Shown in pieces: positions 27,953 to 34,851 of a stretch of 34,851 nt of DNA; the first letter of the stretch is position 1; each line of letters begins with the position of its first letter. The translations under genes and the position numbers were made by a program. Origin of the DNA: Clostridiaceae bacterium (GTDB lineage: Bacteria > Bacillota > Clostridia > Saccharofermentanales > DTU023); the NCBI GenBank assembly GCA_012838135.1, contig DUPV01000031.1:1-34851 (forward strand), written 5' to 3'. Below the pieces are notes generated by a model. That model was not told where the DNA came from. It made no database searches and saw only the letters and a list, made by a program, of their open reading frames with translations.

Positions 27953-29812
27953 TTAAGGTTTGACGATAGCTTGGAACGGACAAGCGGTGAAACAGGCACC
28001 GCAAGCGATACATTTACTTACGTCGATTACATGAACTTCTTTAACTTTTCCGCTGATACAGGATACCGGGCAGCTGCGTGCACATTTTGTACAGCCGATA
28101 CATTTTTCCGGATCGATAGAATATGCTTTGTTCACTTCGCCTTTGGCATAACGTTCATATTCTTCAGGGAAATATTTCATTGTACTTAGTACCGGATTGG
28201 GTGCTGTTTGGCCCAATGCACAAAGTGCTGTCTCACGAATAGTACGACACAAAGCATCCAGTTTTTCTAATGTTTCAAGATCGCCTTTTTGTTCAATGAG
28301 TGTTTCCAGCATTTCATAAATGCGTTTGGTACCGATACGGCAAGGAGTACATTTGCCACAGGATTCATCCATTGTAAATTCAAGATAGAATTTGGCAATT
28401 TCAACCATGTCGTTATCTTCATCCATGACAATCATTCCGCCTGAACCCATCATGGAACCAATGGATGTCAGGCTTTCAAAATCAATTGGTGTGTCGAGAT
28501 CAGCTTCAGTGATAACACCACCGGAAGGACCACCTGTTTGTACGGCTTTGAATTTTTTATCGCCTTCAATACCACCACCTATTTCAAAAATAATTTCACG
28601 CAACGTTGTACCCATCGGAACTTCAACCAGACCGATATTATTAACTTTACCGGCTAACGCAAAAACTTTGGTACCTTTGGAACCTTTTGTCCCGATAGTT
28701 TTGTACCAATCTGCACCTTTTAAAATAATGGAAGCCACATTGGCTAAGGTTTCAACGTTATTTACGTTGCTTGGTTTTCCTCTATAACCGGATTCGGCAG
28801 GGAACGGTGGTTTGCGTGTCGGTTCACCACGATTTCCTTCGAGTGAACGAATGAGAGCTGTTTCTTCACCGCAGACAAAAGCACCGGCTCCAAGTGAAAT
28901 TTGAACATCAAAATTGAAATCCGTACCGAGTATGTTTTTGCCTAAAAGTCCGTATTCACGAGCTTGAGCGATAGCTGTTTCAAGACGATAGACTGCTAAC
29001 GGATATTCAGCACGAATGTAGATAATGCCGGTATCTGCACCGATAGCGTATCCGCCGATCATCATACCTTCAAGGATACCATGCGGGTCACCTTCTAAAA
29101 GCGAACGATCCATGAATGCACCGGGATCACCTTCGTCAGCATTACAAATGAAATATTTTTCATCACTTACTGAAGCTTTGGTAAAGCCCCATTTTCTGCC
29201 GGTTGGGAAGCCTGCGCCACCCCGGCCGCGTAGTCCGGAGGCGGTGATTTCATAAATGACATCATCTTGTGTCATGCTGCTCAGAACCTTGGCTATGGCC
29301 AGATAACCACCGTTGGCGATAGCTTCATCAATGCACTCAGGGTCGATAAGGCCGCAGTTATGTAAAGCAACACGTTTCTGCTTTTTATAAAAGTCCATGT
29401 CAAGATAATGTTTTTGTTTCTCTTTTGTGCGAGGATCGGTGTAAAGTAAACGCTCGACAGCTTTGCCGCCTATTAAGTGGCTATTTATGATTTCGTCGAG
29501 ATCTTCCATTTTCACCTGTACGTAAAATATGTTTTCGGGTTGCACTTTAACAATCGGTCCTTGAGCACAGAAACCGAAACATCCGGTTTGGATAACTTTG
29601 ATATCTTCTAAACCGGCATTAGCGATTTTTTCACGTAAAGCTGTGATTATTTCAGCGCTTTGTGCAGAATGGCAACCGGTACCGCCACAGACAAGAATGT
29701 CTCTGGGGCCGCTTTTTGCTTCATCGGCTTGCAATTCATCGGAACGAAGGTCAAGTAATGATATTAAGTTTTCATGTAATTCATAGAGAGCATCAAAAGA
29801 ATTCAGTTTCAT
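27953..29812 (-). CDS. hydB: Bifurcating hydrogenase NADH/flavin subunit (HydB/HndC, NuoF-like)
   Basis: The 619-residue protein is the flavin subunit that passes electrons between NAD(H), ferredoxin and the hydrogenase subunit. An N-terminal thioredoxin-like [2Fe-2S] domain has Cys42, 47, 78 and 82. The NuoF core has GLRGRGGAGFPTGRKW (about 193-208) for NADH and FMN binding, NADEGDPGAFMDR and the cluster SCGKCTPCRIGT. The C terminus adds a 2x[4Fe-4S] ferredoxin domain (Cys571, 574, 577, 581 and Cys601, 604, 607, 611), which NuoF itself lacks and which marks HydB/HndC. Its ATG overlaps the hydC stop as ATGA, so the two are translationally coupled. hydA follows after 11 bases. Confidence 0.95.
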   Translation of the reverse strand: MKLNSFDALYELHENLISLLDLRSDELQADEAKSGPRDILVCGGTGCHSAQSAEIITALREKIANAGLEDIKVIQTGCFGFCAQGPIVKVQPENIFYVQVKMEDLDEIINSHLIGGKAVERLLYTDPRTKEKQKHYLDMDFYKKQKRVALHNCGLIDPECIDEAIANGGYLAIAKVLSSMTQDDVIYEITASGLRGRGGAGFPTGRKWGFTKASVSDEKYFICNADEGDPGAFMDRSLLEGDPHGILEGMMIGGYAIGADTGIIYIRAEYPLAVYRLETAIAQAREYGLLGKNILGTDFNFDVQISLGAGAFVCGEETALIRSLEGNRGEPTRKPPFPAESGYRGKPSNVNNVETLANVASIILKGADWYKTIGTKGSKGTKVFALAGKVNNIGLVEVPMGTTLREIIFEIGGGIEGDKKFKAVQTGGPSGGVITEADLDTPIDFESLTSIGSMMGSGGMIVMDEDNDMVEIAKFYLEFTMDESCGKCTPCRIGTKRIYEMLETLIEQKGDLETLEKLDALCRTIRETALCALGQTAPNPVLSTMKYFPEEYERYAKGEVNKAYSIDPEKCIGCTKCARSCPVSCISGKVKEVHVIDVSKCIACGACFTACPFQAIVKP

Positions 29813-30339
29813 TGTGCCACCTCCGCTACTTCTTGTTTGGCTAATTCTCTGTATTCCTCAATAATACCTTTAACATCTGCCTCTTTGACATGACCGAAGA
29901 TTCGATCGTTAATGGTGACGACAGGTGCCAAACCACAGGCACCGATACAGCGTACATCTCTTAGTGAAAAGAGACCGTCTGCACTTGTTTTCTGATCTTC
30001 TTCAAGCTGCAATTCACGACGAAAAGCTTGAAGCACGGCATCAGCACCTTTGACGAAACAAGCGGTGCCCATACAAACGCTGATTGTGTATTTGCCGCTG
30101 GGTTCTTGTGAGAAGAACGAATAAAAGCTGACAATGCCGTTAATCTTCGCTGCCGGCATATTGATTTTGCGTGCTATATAAAGCTGCAATTCCTGTGGCA
30201 GATAAGAGAATAGTTTTTGTGCTTCGTGCAAAATATTGATGATTCTGCCTTGAGGGTTATCCTCTGCCTCGATAAAGGCATCCAGTTCGCGCAGTTTGCA
30301 CGAATCCAGGATTTCCATGTTGAATTTGGTTTTTTGCAT
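29809..30339 (-). CDS. hydC: Bifurcating hydrogenase [2Fe-2S] subunit (HydC/HndA, NuoE-like)
   Basis: The 176-residue protein is the small NuoE-type subunit that carries one [2Fe-2S] cluster. The ligands are Cys89, Cys94, Cys131 and Cys135, in SVCMGTACFVKG and VRCIGACGLAPVV. The N-terminal helical part contains INILHEAQKLFSYLP, normal for NuoE. It is the first gene of the operon. AAGGTGG lies a few bases before the ATG, and the promoter at 30459-30431 is on the same strand. Its stop overlaps the hydB start by four bases. Together the three genes match the trimeric HydABC complexes of Thermotoga and acetogens rather than a four-gene hndABCD set. Confidence 0.94.
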   Translation of the reverse strand: MQKTKFNMEILDSCKLRELDAFIEAEDNPQGRIINILHEAQKLFSYLPQELQLYIARKINMPAAKINGIVSFYSFFSQEPSGKYTISVCMGTACFVKGADAVLQAFRRELQLEEDQKTSADGLFSLRDVRCIGACGLAPVVTINDRIFGHVKEADVKGIIEEYRELAKQEVAEVAQ

Positions 30340-30375
30340 AGTACCACCTTACCTTTATATTGGAAATAAATTTTT

Positions 30376-30418
30376 GCACTTTTCTTCCGAATCGCATGAC
30401 GATACAGAAGAAAACTGC
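30376..30418 (-). other. Stem-loop in the hydrogenase leader
   Basis: Twelve-base arms (30376-30387 and 30407-30418) pair with a single mismatch, with an inner ATCG/CGAT pair. The hairpin lies between the promoter and hydC and has no T-run after it on the minus strand. It could affect mRNA stability; its function is unknown. Confidence 0.5.
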
Positions 30419-30430
30419 AATAATAAAATC

Positions 30431-30459
30431 ATTATAACTTTAATATATAGAGATGTCAA
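30431..30459 (-). promoter_or_regulatory. Promoter of hydC-hydB-hydA
   Basis: Minus-strand consensus TTGACA (30459-30454), a 17-base spacer and perfect TATAAT (30436-30431), giving a leader of about 85 bases. I see no clear Rex-type dyad (TTGTTAA-N4-TTAACAA) over it. Confidence 0.85.
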
Positions 30460-30605
30460 TACAACATATATAACAGAAGATTTCTTAATGGTTTTAGAAT
30501 GAAGATGCTTTTAGTTATGGTTATAATCCGGTAAGCATTTTTTCTCATAGAGTGATATAGTTAGAGTAAAAGATTTACTATTAAGATTACGAAGGAGGAA
30601 AAACC

Positions 30606-31562
30606 ATGAAAATTACATTAATCGAACCCCTCGCTATTTCTGAAGATCTTCTTTTCCACTATAAAGAAAAAATGGAAAAAGCCGGCCATGAGTTTGTTTA
30701 TTATACGGACAAAGCAAAGACAGAAGAAGAGTTCTTAGAAAGATCCAAGGATGCTGAGATTCTTATGATTGCCAATACTCCACTTCCTGACAGTGTCATT
30801 GCGCAAGCAGAAAATCTCAAGCTTATCAATGTAGCTTTTACAGGCTTTGACCACGTCAATGTAAAATTTGCAGCAGAAAAAGGAATCAAAGTTTGCAATG
30901 CCGCCGGTTATTCCAATACTTCGGTTGCCGAGCTTGTCATCGGAATGGTAATCAACATTTATCGAATGCTCAATGAAAGTGATCGTGCAACAAGAGAAGA
31001 AAAAACACCCGCCGATTTTTATACCGGAATGGAGATTAAAGACAAAACAGTAGGAATTATCGGTACCGGGAAAATCGGTTTGGAAACTGCACGGCTGTTC
31101 CAAGCTTTTGGAGCAAAGGTGATTGCTGCTTCACGCACGGAAAAACAAGATGCGATAGATATGGGAATCCGCTATGTGTCAATAGAGAATCTGATGAAAG
31201 AATCCGATATAGTTTCCTTACATTTGGCTATGAATGAACATACTCGTGGTTTTATCAATAAAGATTTGCTTCAGTTGATGAAGGAGGATGCAATTTTCAT
31301 TAATTGTGCCAGAGGGCCCATTGTTGACAATCAAGCACTTGCAGATCTGCTTAATGCAGGAAAAATAGCTTTTGCCGGTATCGACGTCTTTGACATGGAG
31401 CCACCCATCCCGTCTGATTATCCGCTGATACAGGCAAAAAATGTACTTTTAACTCCACACATTGCCTTCCTAACAAAAGAGGCGATGGTTCGTAGGGCAG
31501 CGATTGCTTTTGATAATTCTTTATCTTTTGCTTGCGGCGAAGAAAAAAATATTGTGAATTAA
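30606..31562 (+). CDS. D-isomer specific 2-hydroxyacid dehydrogenase
   Basis: The 318-residue enzyme has the family's split layout. A catalytic domain is interrupted by an NAD-binding domain with GTGKIG (residues 153-158). Active-site residues are Arg236 in INCARGPIVD, Glu265 in DMEPP and His285 in TPHIAF, so it should be active as an NAD-dependent 2-oxoacid reductase or 2-hydroxyacid oxidase in the cytosol. The substrate (glycerate, lactate, phosphoglycerate or a branched acid) cannot be set. The short length and lack of an ACT domain argue against a full SerA. GAAGGAGG immediately upstream gives a strong start. It is monocistronic and ends at the hairpin at 31610-31642. Confidence 0.88.
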   Translation: MKITLIEPLAISEDLLFHYKEKMEKAGHEFVYYTDKAKTEEEFLERSKDAEILMIANTPLPDSVIAQAENLKLINVAFTGFDHVNVKFAAEKGIKVCNAAGYSNTSVAELVIGMVINIYRMLNESDRATREEKTPADFYTGMEIKDKTVGIIGTGKIGLETARLFQAFGAKVIAASRTEKQDAIDMGIRYVSIENLMKESDIVSLHLAMNEHTRGFINKDLLQLMKEDAIFINCARGPIVDNQALADLLNAGKIAFAGIDVFDMEPPIPSDYPLIQAKNVLLTPHIAFLTKEAMVRRAAIAFDNSLSFACGEEKNIVN

Positions 31563-31609
31563 ATTCTTCATGGTGTTTCTATAACATTATCATATCAGAA
31601 TCATATCAG

Positions 31610-31642
31610 AGTGCATAAGATTCTTTTAAAATCTTATGCACT
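31610..31642. terminator. Hairpin between convergent genes
   Basis: Perfect 13-bp arms AGTGCATAAGATT (31610-31622) and its complement (31630-31642) enclose a 7-base loop. It sits between the dehydrogenase stop and the stop of the convergent lipoprotein gene. There is no long T-run on either side, so it is a likely but not classic bidirectional terminator. Confidence 0.55.
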
Positions 31643-31645
31643 AGA

Positions 31646-32689
31646 TTAGTAAGAGAGATTGATAATCTTTACGAATCCATTTTCAAAGATGAAATCAATC
31701 GATGCAGTCTCATCTCCGAACACAATCGTCCCCTCTTTTGAAAGCTCTGTGTTAATGCCGTCACCGTATGCTGTCCGAACTTCATCTTCGGTACTGCCTA
31801 TACCAATACCTCTTGCAGTCTTTCCGGCAGCCGGCGGCATCGCGCTCACAACCGTGACTATCTTATTGGAATTAAGGTAACTTATAATATACCCCTGTGA
31901 AAAATAAAACATCTGCATATTTTCCATAATGACCGCCGGGAAATCATCCTCCTCGCCGAGTTTTGCCGTAATGTCGGAGGTCCCTAGGCCGGGTTTCATG
32001 CCATCAATGGATTCATTATTTATGATATGCTCGACAGCTGCAGCAATATCGACATTTGCTTCTGCAGGGGGATTATCAGCTTGCGATTCATCTTTTTTTG
32101 TGCACGCAGCAGTGTATTTAAAGCTCCTTCCGGACGAAAAATCAGTCTTGATGTGTAATGTCAGTGTGCCGTTAGTATATTCATATGTGCCGCCACAGTT
32201 TGATATGCCGAGCTTGTTATTTGCAGGGATATTAACGGTAAAGCTGCCGCTTTTCTTTTCGAGTGTAAATGGATAACTTTCCTTATATCCCGCCTGTTCA
32301 AACGTATACTCACCCGTGGCGTCTGCATTGACAGTTACTCTTAATTTGATGGGGCTGCCGCCACCCTCCGGTTCTCCGGTTCCCTCCCAGAGTCCGACAA
32401 GCTCTTTTGGCAATGGTTCATCAGGTTCTGCAGTAGGTGCTGTTGAAGGTTCTGTCGAAGCCTTTACGGAAGGCTTTGTGGACGGTTCCGTTGCAGACTT
32501 TGTAGTAGGTTTTGCAGACGGTTTTGTAGTAGGTTTTGCAGACGGTTTTGTAGTTTTCTTCGGCTCGCTTTCGGATAGCTTTGGTTGCATTTTGTCATCA
32601 CTGATATCTGTCTTTTTTTTAGATGCACAACTGCAGAGCATCATCGTGAACATAATCAGTACAATTGCTGTTGTTAAAATTTTTTTCAT
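31646..32689 (-). CDS. Putative lipoprotein with Pro/Thr/Ser-rich linker
   Basis: The 347-residue protein has a lipoprotein signal with LCSC (Cys21). A linker of about 60 residues follows, made of KPSAKPTTKPS-like repeats that would span or anchor in the cell wall. Then come a beta-rich region (about 95-195) starting with LVGLWEGTG, resembling lipocalin/extracellular beta modules, and a C-terminal part with GIGIGSTEDEVRTAYGDG. Segments of the form IG-S-x-x-E-V-x-x-x-YG occur in secreted DUF4309-like and SmpA-like domains; I give this as a resemblance only. Function unknown. AAAGGA precedes the ATG. It lies 88 bases downstream of the zinc-ribbon gene on the same strand, with an inverted repeat between them. 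Confidence 0.75.
   Translation of the reverse strand: MKKILTTAIVLIMFTMMLCSCASKKKTDISDDKMQPKLSESEPKKTTKPSAKPTTKPSAKPTTKSATEPSTKPSVKASTEPSTAPTAEPDEPLPKELVGLWEGTGEPEGGGSPIKLRVTVNADATGEYTFEQAGYKESYPFTLEKKSGSFTVNIPANNKLGISNCGGTYEYTNGTLTLHIKTDFSSGRSFKYTAACTKKDESQADNPPAEANVDIAAAVEHIINNESIDGMKPGLGTSDITAKLGEEDDFPAVIMENMQMFYFSQGYIISYLNSNKIVTVVSAMPPAAGKTARGIGIGSTEDEVRTAYGDGINTELSKEGTIVFGDETASIDFIFENGFVKIINLSY
32501..32553. repeat. 24-bp tandem repeat, about 2.2 copies
   Basis: TGTAGTAGGTTTTGCAGACG and its next four bases repeat at 32501-32524 and 32525-32548, then begin again. The unit is a multiple of three and encodes the Lys-Pro-Ser/Thr linker of the lipoprotein on the minus strand. Confidence 0.85.
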
Positions 32690-32716
32690 ATTAAAATCCT
32701 TTCTTATATCTGTATT

Positions 32717-32749
32717 CTGTTAACTTAAAAATTCATCTTTAGTTAACAG
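32717..32749. promoter_or_regulatory. Inverted repeat upstream of the lipoprotein gene
   Basis: CTGTTAACT (32717-32725) and AGTTAACAG (32741-32749) are perfect 9-bp inverted repeats 15 bases apart. Each holds the palindrome GTTAAC. They lie 28 bases upstream of the lipoprotein start and may be an operator or a transcript hairpin. Confidence 0.5.
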
Positions 32750-32777
32750 AGCTTATTACTGCTTTAATCAAACACTG

Positions 32778-34259
32778 TCATTTCTTAACAAAGTTCCAAT
32801 AACCTTCAAAATCCTCAGCATATAATGAAGGCGTATCGCTATACAACTGTTTCCCTTTAGCTGCATTCAACATAGAGGTATATACACTCTCATTGGTATA
32901 TGTAGCATATGCGTTTTTAACATCGGATTGGATGACCTCACCCGTCACAAGATTTACTAAATCCGCCCACAAATTGCCGTGATACTGGCTAATGATTGAA
33001 CCGTCTGCGAATCTGAAAGTCCCGATGTTATCCGTATAACTGAAGTGTAAAACGAGTGCAAAAGTGGCCTGATTCGGATCATCCGTTAATGTCAACCCGC
33101 TATCCTTCAGCTTTCCTGCCCGGCGAATTAAGTCATCTGTACTAATAGGAAAATGGCGTACATAATCATGGATATATCCTCCCTCGGATTCTGTACCGGT
33201 AACCGGGTCATATACCCCATCGGTAGACACTATATAATGCATAGGCTGAGGATTATTAGGAGTAAAATTGAACAGACTGTCTATTCCATAAGTTTCTTGC
33301 ATAGCCTGATCATTCCAGTTTTTTAAGATATCCCAGTCAAATTCCGTGTAGGTTATATCTGTAGTGGTAGCTGTCGGAGTATTTGCTTTCGTCGTTTCAC
33401 TTGTTGTCGCTTCAGCAAGAGTTGGTTCAGTTACTTCAATATAATCCTCTGCATATAAGTCAATCCAAGTTGATCCAAAAGGTATTTCTGTCTTTTGTGA
33501 AGCTATGCCCGCGCTATTATGAACATATGTATAATCCAATTCCATATGAGCAGTTCCGCCGTCAAAATACAGGCTGATTATTTTACTTTGGCCAAGCCAA
33601 ATATTTGTAGTTGTCCCATTAAAATCAATCGCGTACGAGCCGGGAAACATTTGTGTAGATTTAGATACGGAAAGGTCCGTTCGCATATTCCCTGTTGTAA
33701 CGCTGGTATTTAGATTTGTTACTTGAATGGAAACATCATGGATAAAAGTTTTATCTGCCGAAAGAATAAAACTCAACTCCAAGTCATCAATATCAAAATA
33801 AGAGGTATTGCCTACATATAAATATTCACCCTCTTTCGGCTTAACAGCTTCCGACTCTTTTGCTGTCTTTTGTGTTGTCTCTTGTACCGACTTTTTGCTC
33901 GCAGTTGAAGTTTGTGCAGCGAAAGATTCTTTACTTGGTACGGAAACTCTTACATCAAAAGGTGTTTTGTTATCGGATATCTTCTTAGCGGAACGTATAC
34001 CTATCCAGGCTATCAGGAGTATTATCAAACATCCTGTGATACTAAGTACGATTAAGCCCCATTTTGGTATACGCCTTTGCTTCGGACCCTTTTCATTCCC
34101 GGTCGGGATATTGCTTGGAATATTTGACTGCGGATACTGCAGATTGCTGGTAAAACTCACTTCACCAATCAGGTCTTCTTCTCTTTTAATTTTTCCTCCG
34201 CAGAAAGGGCAAAATTCTGCATCCTCCGGTATTTGTTTGCCACAATTTAAACAATACAT
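32778..34259 (-). CDS. Zinc-ribbon, single-pass membrane protein of unknown function
   Basis: The 493-residue protein begins with a zinc ribbon (Cys3, Cys6, Cys17, Cys20, in CLNCG and CPFCGG). A Pro/Asn-rich linker, one membrane helix (about 67-88) and a large extracytoplasmic part follow. The outer part starts with a Ser/Thr/Lys-rich stretch, continues with a beta-rich region (about 150-270), a Thr-rich spacer (about 280-300) and a C-terminal domain (about 300-493). Proteins with an N-terminal zinc-ribbon, membrane helix and outer domain are common in Clostridia; their function is mostly unknown. AGGAGGT lies seven bases before the ATG. A TATAAT on the minus strand at 34324-34319 could be its -10, but the -35 is weak. 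Confidence 0.78.
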   Translation of the reverse strand: MYCLNCGKQIPEDAEFCPFCGGKIKREEDLIGEVSFTSNLQYPQSNIPSNIPTGNEKGPKQRRIPKWGLIVLSITGCLIILLIAWIGIRSAKKISDNKTPFDVRVSVPSKESFAAQTSTASKKSVQETTQKTAKESEAVKPKEGEYLYVGNTSYFDIDDLELSFILSADKTFIHDVSIQVTNLNTSVTTGNMRTDLSVSKSTQMFPGSYAIDFNGTTTNIWLGQSKIISLYFDGGTAHMELDYTYVHNSAGIASQKTEIPFGSTWIDLYAEDYIEVTEPTLAEATTSETTKANTPTATTTDITYTEFDWDILKNWNDQAMQETYGIDSLFNFTPNNPQPMHYIVSTDGVYDPVTGTESEGGYIHDYVRHFPISTDDLIRRAGKLKDSGLTLTDDPNQATFALVLHFSYTDNIGTFRFADGSIISQYHGNLWADLVNLVTGEVIQSDVKNAYATYTNESVYTSMLNAAKGKQLYSDTPSLYAEDFEGYWNFVKK

Positions 34260-34752
34260 TTTCCTACCTCCTGGTACTATCAGCTTGCATGTCCGTTTCT
34301 GTCATACTTCTATTAATGATTATAGACTTAAGGTAATTTTCATTTGTCTGCTCTGAGCATACAAATAAAAATTATTTGTCTGCAAGTTAAGCATTGATAT
34401 AAATAATGTAGTAACAATATATAACTACAGATGTTCAAGAAATGTGGAACTTGATTGCATCAATAAAGTAATCAGGAATTTAATATATCCTGAGAACAGA
34501 TATGAAGGTATCGGCAGCTTAACTGCGTTCAGTTATATGTAGGAATATTGACTGCAAAAAATATTGCCGTTGGCATGCTTTTGAGCATAGAGAATAAACT
34601 CTACTCTATAAATGAATCAGGACTTGCTTTTCTTGTCTAATGGTGTAGACTATAATAAAAGTCTAATACAGTAGACAAGAAGTGAATCCGGAAAGTACGA
34701 AGAGCAAATTCCCGGAATTTAGTTTAACCGAACAGATAAGGAGCAAATAGAT
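34260..34752. other. Intergenic region upstream of the BlaI-like gene
   Basis: This 493-base AT-rich region holds the ribosome binding site and possible -10 of the zinc-ribbon gene at its left end, and the dyad operator with TATAAT at 34635-34676 at its right end. Between them I see no ORF of note, RNA gene or terminator. Short ATG frames stop within a few codons. Confidence 0.6.
34635..34676 (+). promoter_or_regulatory. Tandem dyad operator and -10 of the BlaI-like gene
   Basis: Two dyads GTCTA-N6-TAGAC lie at 34635-34650 and 34661-34676, 26 bases start to start. A perfect TATAAT (34651-34656) sits between them; the -35 is poor. A repressor bound at both would cover the promoter. Confidence 0.65.
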
Positions 34753-34851
34753 ATGGAAATTCCGAAAATCCACGAAAGTGAATACCGTTTTTGTTTGATT
34801 ATGTGGGAGCATGAGCCTGTTACAACAGTTGAACTTGTGCAACTGTGTCAG
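34753..34851 (+). CDS. BlaI/MecI/CopY-family transcriptional repressor, N-terminal part (cut by window end)
   Basis: The frame from ATG at 34753 runs to the window edge (33 codons). It begins MEIPKIHESEYRFCLIMWEH and goes on with EPVTTVELVQLC, the first helices of the winged-helix domain of BlaI/MecI repressors. These dimeric repressors bind dyads at their own promoter and are removed when a BlaR1/MecR1-type membrane protease cuts them; such a partner, if present, would lie beyond the window. AAGGAGC lies about seven bases before the ATG. The dyads at 34635-34676 are the probable operator, which suggests autoregulation. Confidence 0.8.
   Translation, partial: MEIPKIHESEYRFCLIMWEHEPVTTVELVQLCQ

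Noticed and set aside
27942-28013. 24 extra N-terminal codons for hydA
   Set aside because: They run into the hydB stop region, are unlike hydrogenase N termini, and the ATG at 27941 has AAGGAG upstream.
30431-30459. Rex operator at the hydrogenase promoter
   Set aside because: No TTGTTAA-N4-TTAACAA-like dyad could be seen around the promoter.
32316-32723. 135-codon plus-strand frame opposite the lipoprotein gene, Gly/Val/Phe-rich repeats
   Set aside because: Low-complexity shadow of the Lys-Pro-Thr linker; the minus-strand frame has a lipoprotein signal and a ribosome binding site.
33808-34356. 182-codon plus-strand frame opposite the zinc-ribbon gene
   Set aside because: No ribosome binding site or family motif; the opposite strand has a clear zinc ribbon, membrane helix and AGGAGGT.

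Overview
The window is about 34.9 kb of low-GC DNA from an anaerobic Firmicute, most likely a member of the Clostridia. Evidence for this is the clostridial-type RNA polymerase genes, a three-gene electron-bifurcating [FeFe] hydrogenase operon, an oxygen-sensitive 2-hydroxyacyl-CoA dehydratase activase homologue, a THF riboswitch, a BlaI-type repressor, strong AGGAGG-type ribosome binding sites and SigA-like promoters. I cannot name the genus.

Layout. 1-378: the 3' end of an IS30-type transposase gene and a palindromic repeat. 379-5247: an EF-G-like GTPase, a HAD phosphatase and a membrane-anchored parvulin foldase. 5248-13103: a second copy of the repeat, a consensus promoter with a long leader, then rpoB-rpoC and a terminator. 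The usual rplKAJL genes upstream and rpsLG-fusA-tuf genes downstream are not next to rpoBC here. 13272-18188: one very large activase-like protein with an unusual 11-residue repeat tail. 18257-20037: an HTH-type ImmA/IrrE metallopeptidase gene overlapping a DUF4411 PIN-domain gene, a likely toxin-antitoxin pair. 20276-21799: a CoA-acylating (methyl)malonate-semialdehyde dehydrogenase. 21860-23451 (minus): an SLC13/DASS-like transporter preceded by a promoter, a THF riboswitch and an intrinsic terminator. 23649-26096: a three-gene ABC importer of the nitrate/taurine/thiamine-precursor type. 26199-30459 (minus): hydC-hydB-hydA hydrogenase genes with a consensus promoter. 30606-31562: a D-2-hydroxyacid dehydrogenase. 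31646-34259 (minus): a lipoprotein and a zinc-ribbon membrane protein. 34635-34851: a tandem dyad operator and the start of a BlaI/MecI repressor gene cut by the window edge.

How the parts work together. Most of the window is housekeeping (transcription, translation-factor and protein-folding genes) and fermentative energy metabolism (hydrogenase, activase, semialdehyde and hydroxyacid dehydrogenases). The most interesting item is the THF riboswitch in front of an SLC13-like carrier. The sequence suggests a tetrahydrofolate-repressed switch in which the 3' strand of the aptamer doubles as an antiterminator. That makes the transporter a candidate folate, or folate-fragment, importer outside the known FolT family. 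Secondary points are the paired palindromic repeats with a compensatory base-pair change, the 8 x 11-residue tail of the activase, and the substituted GTPase residues of the EF-G paralogue.
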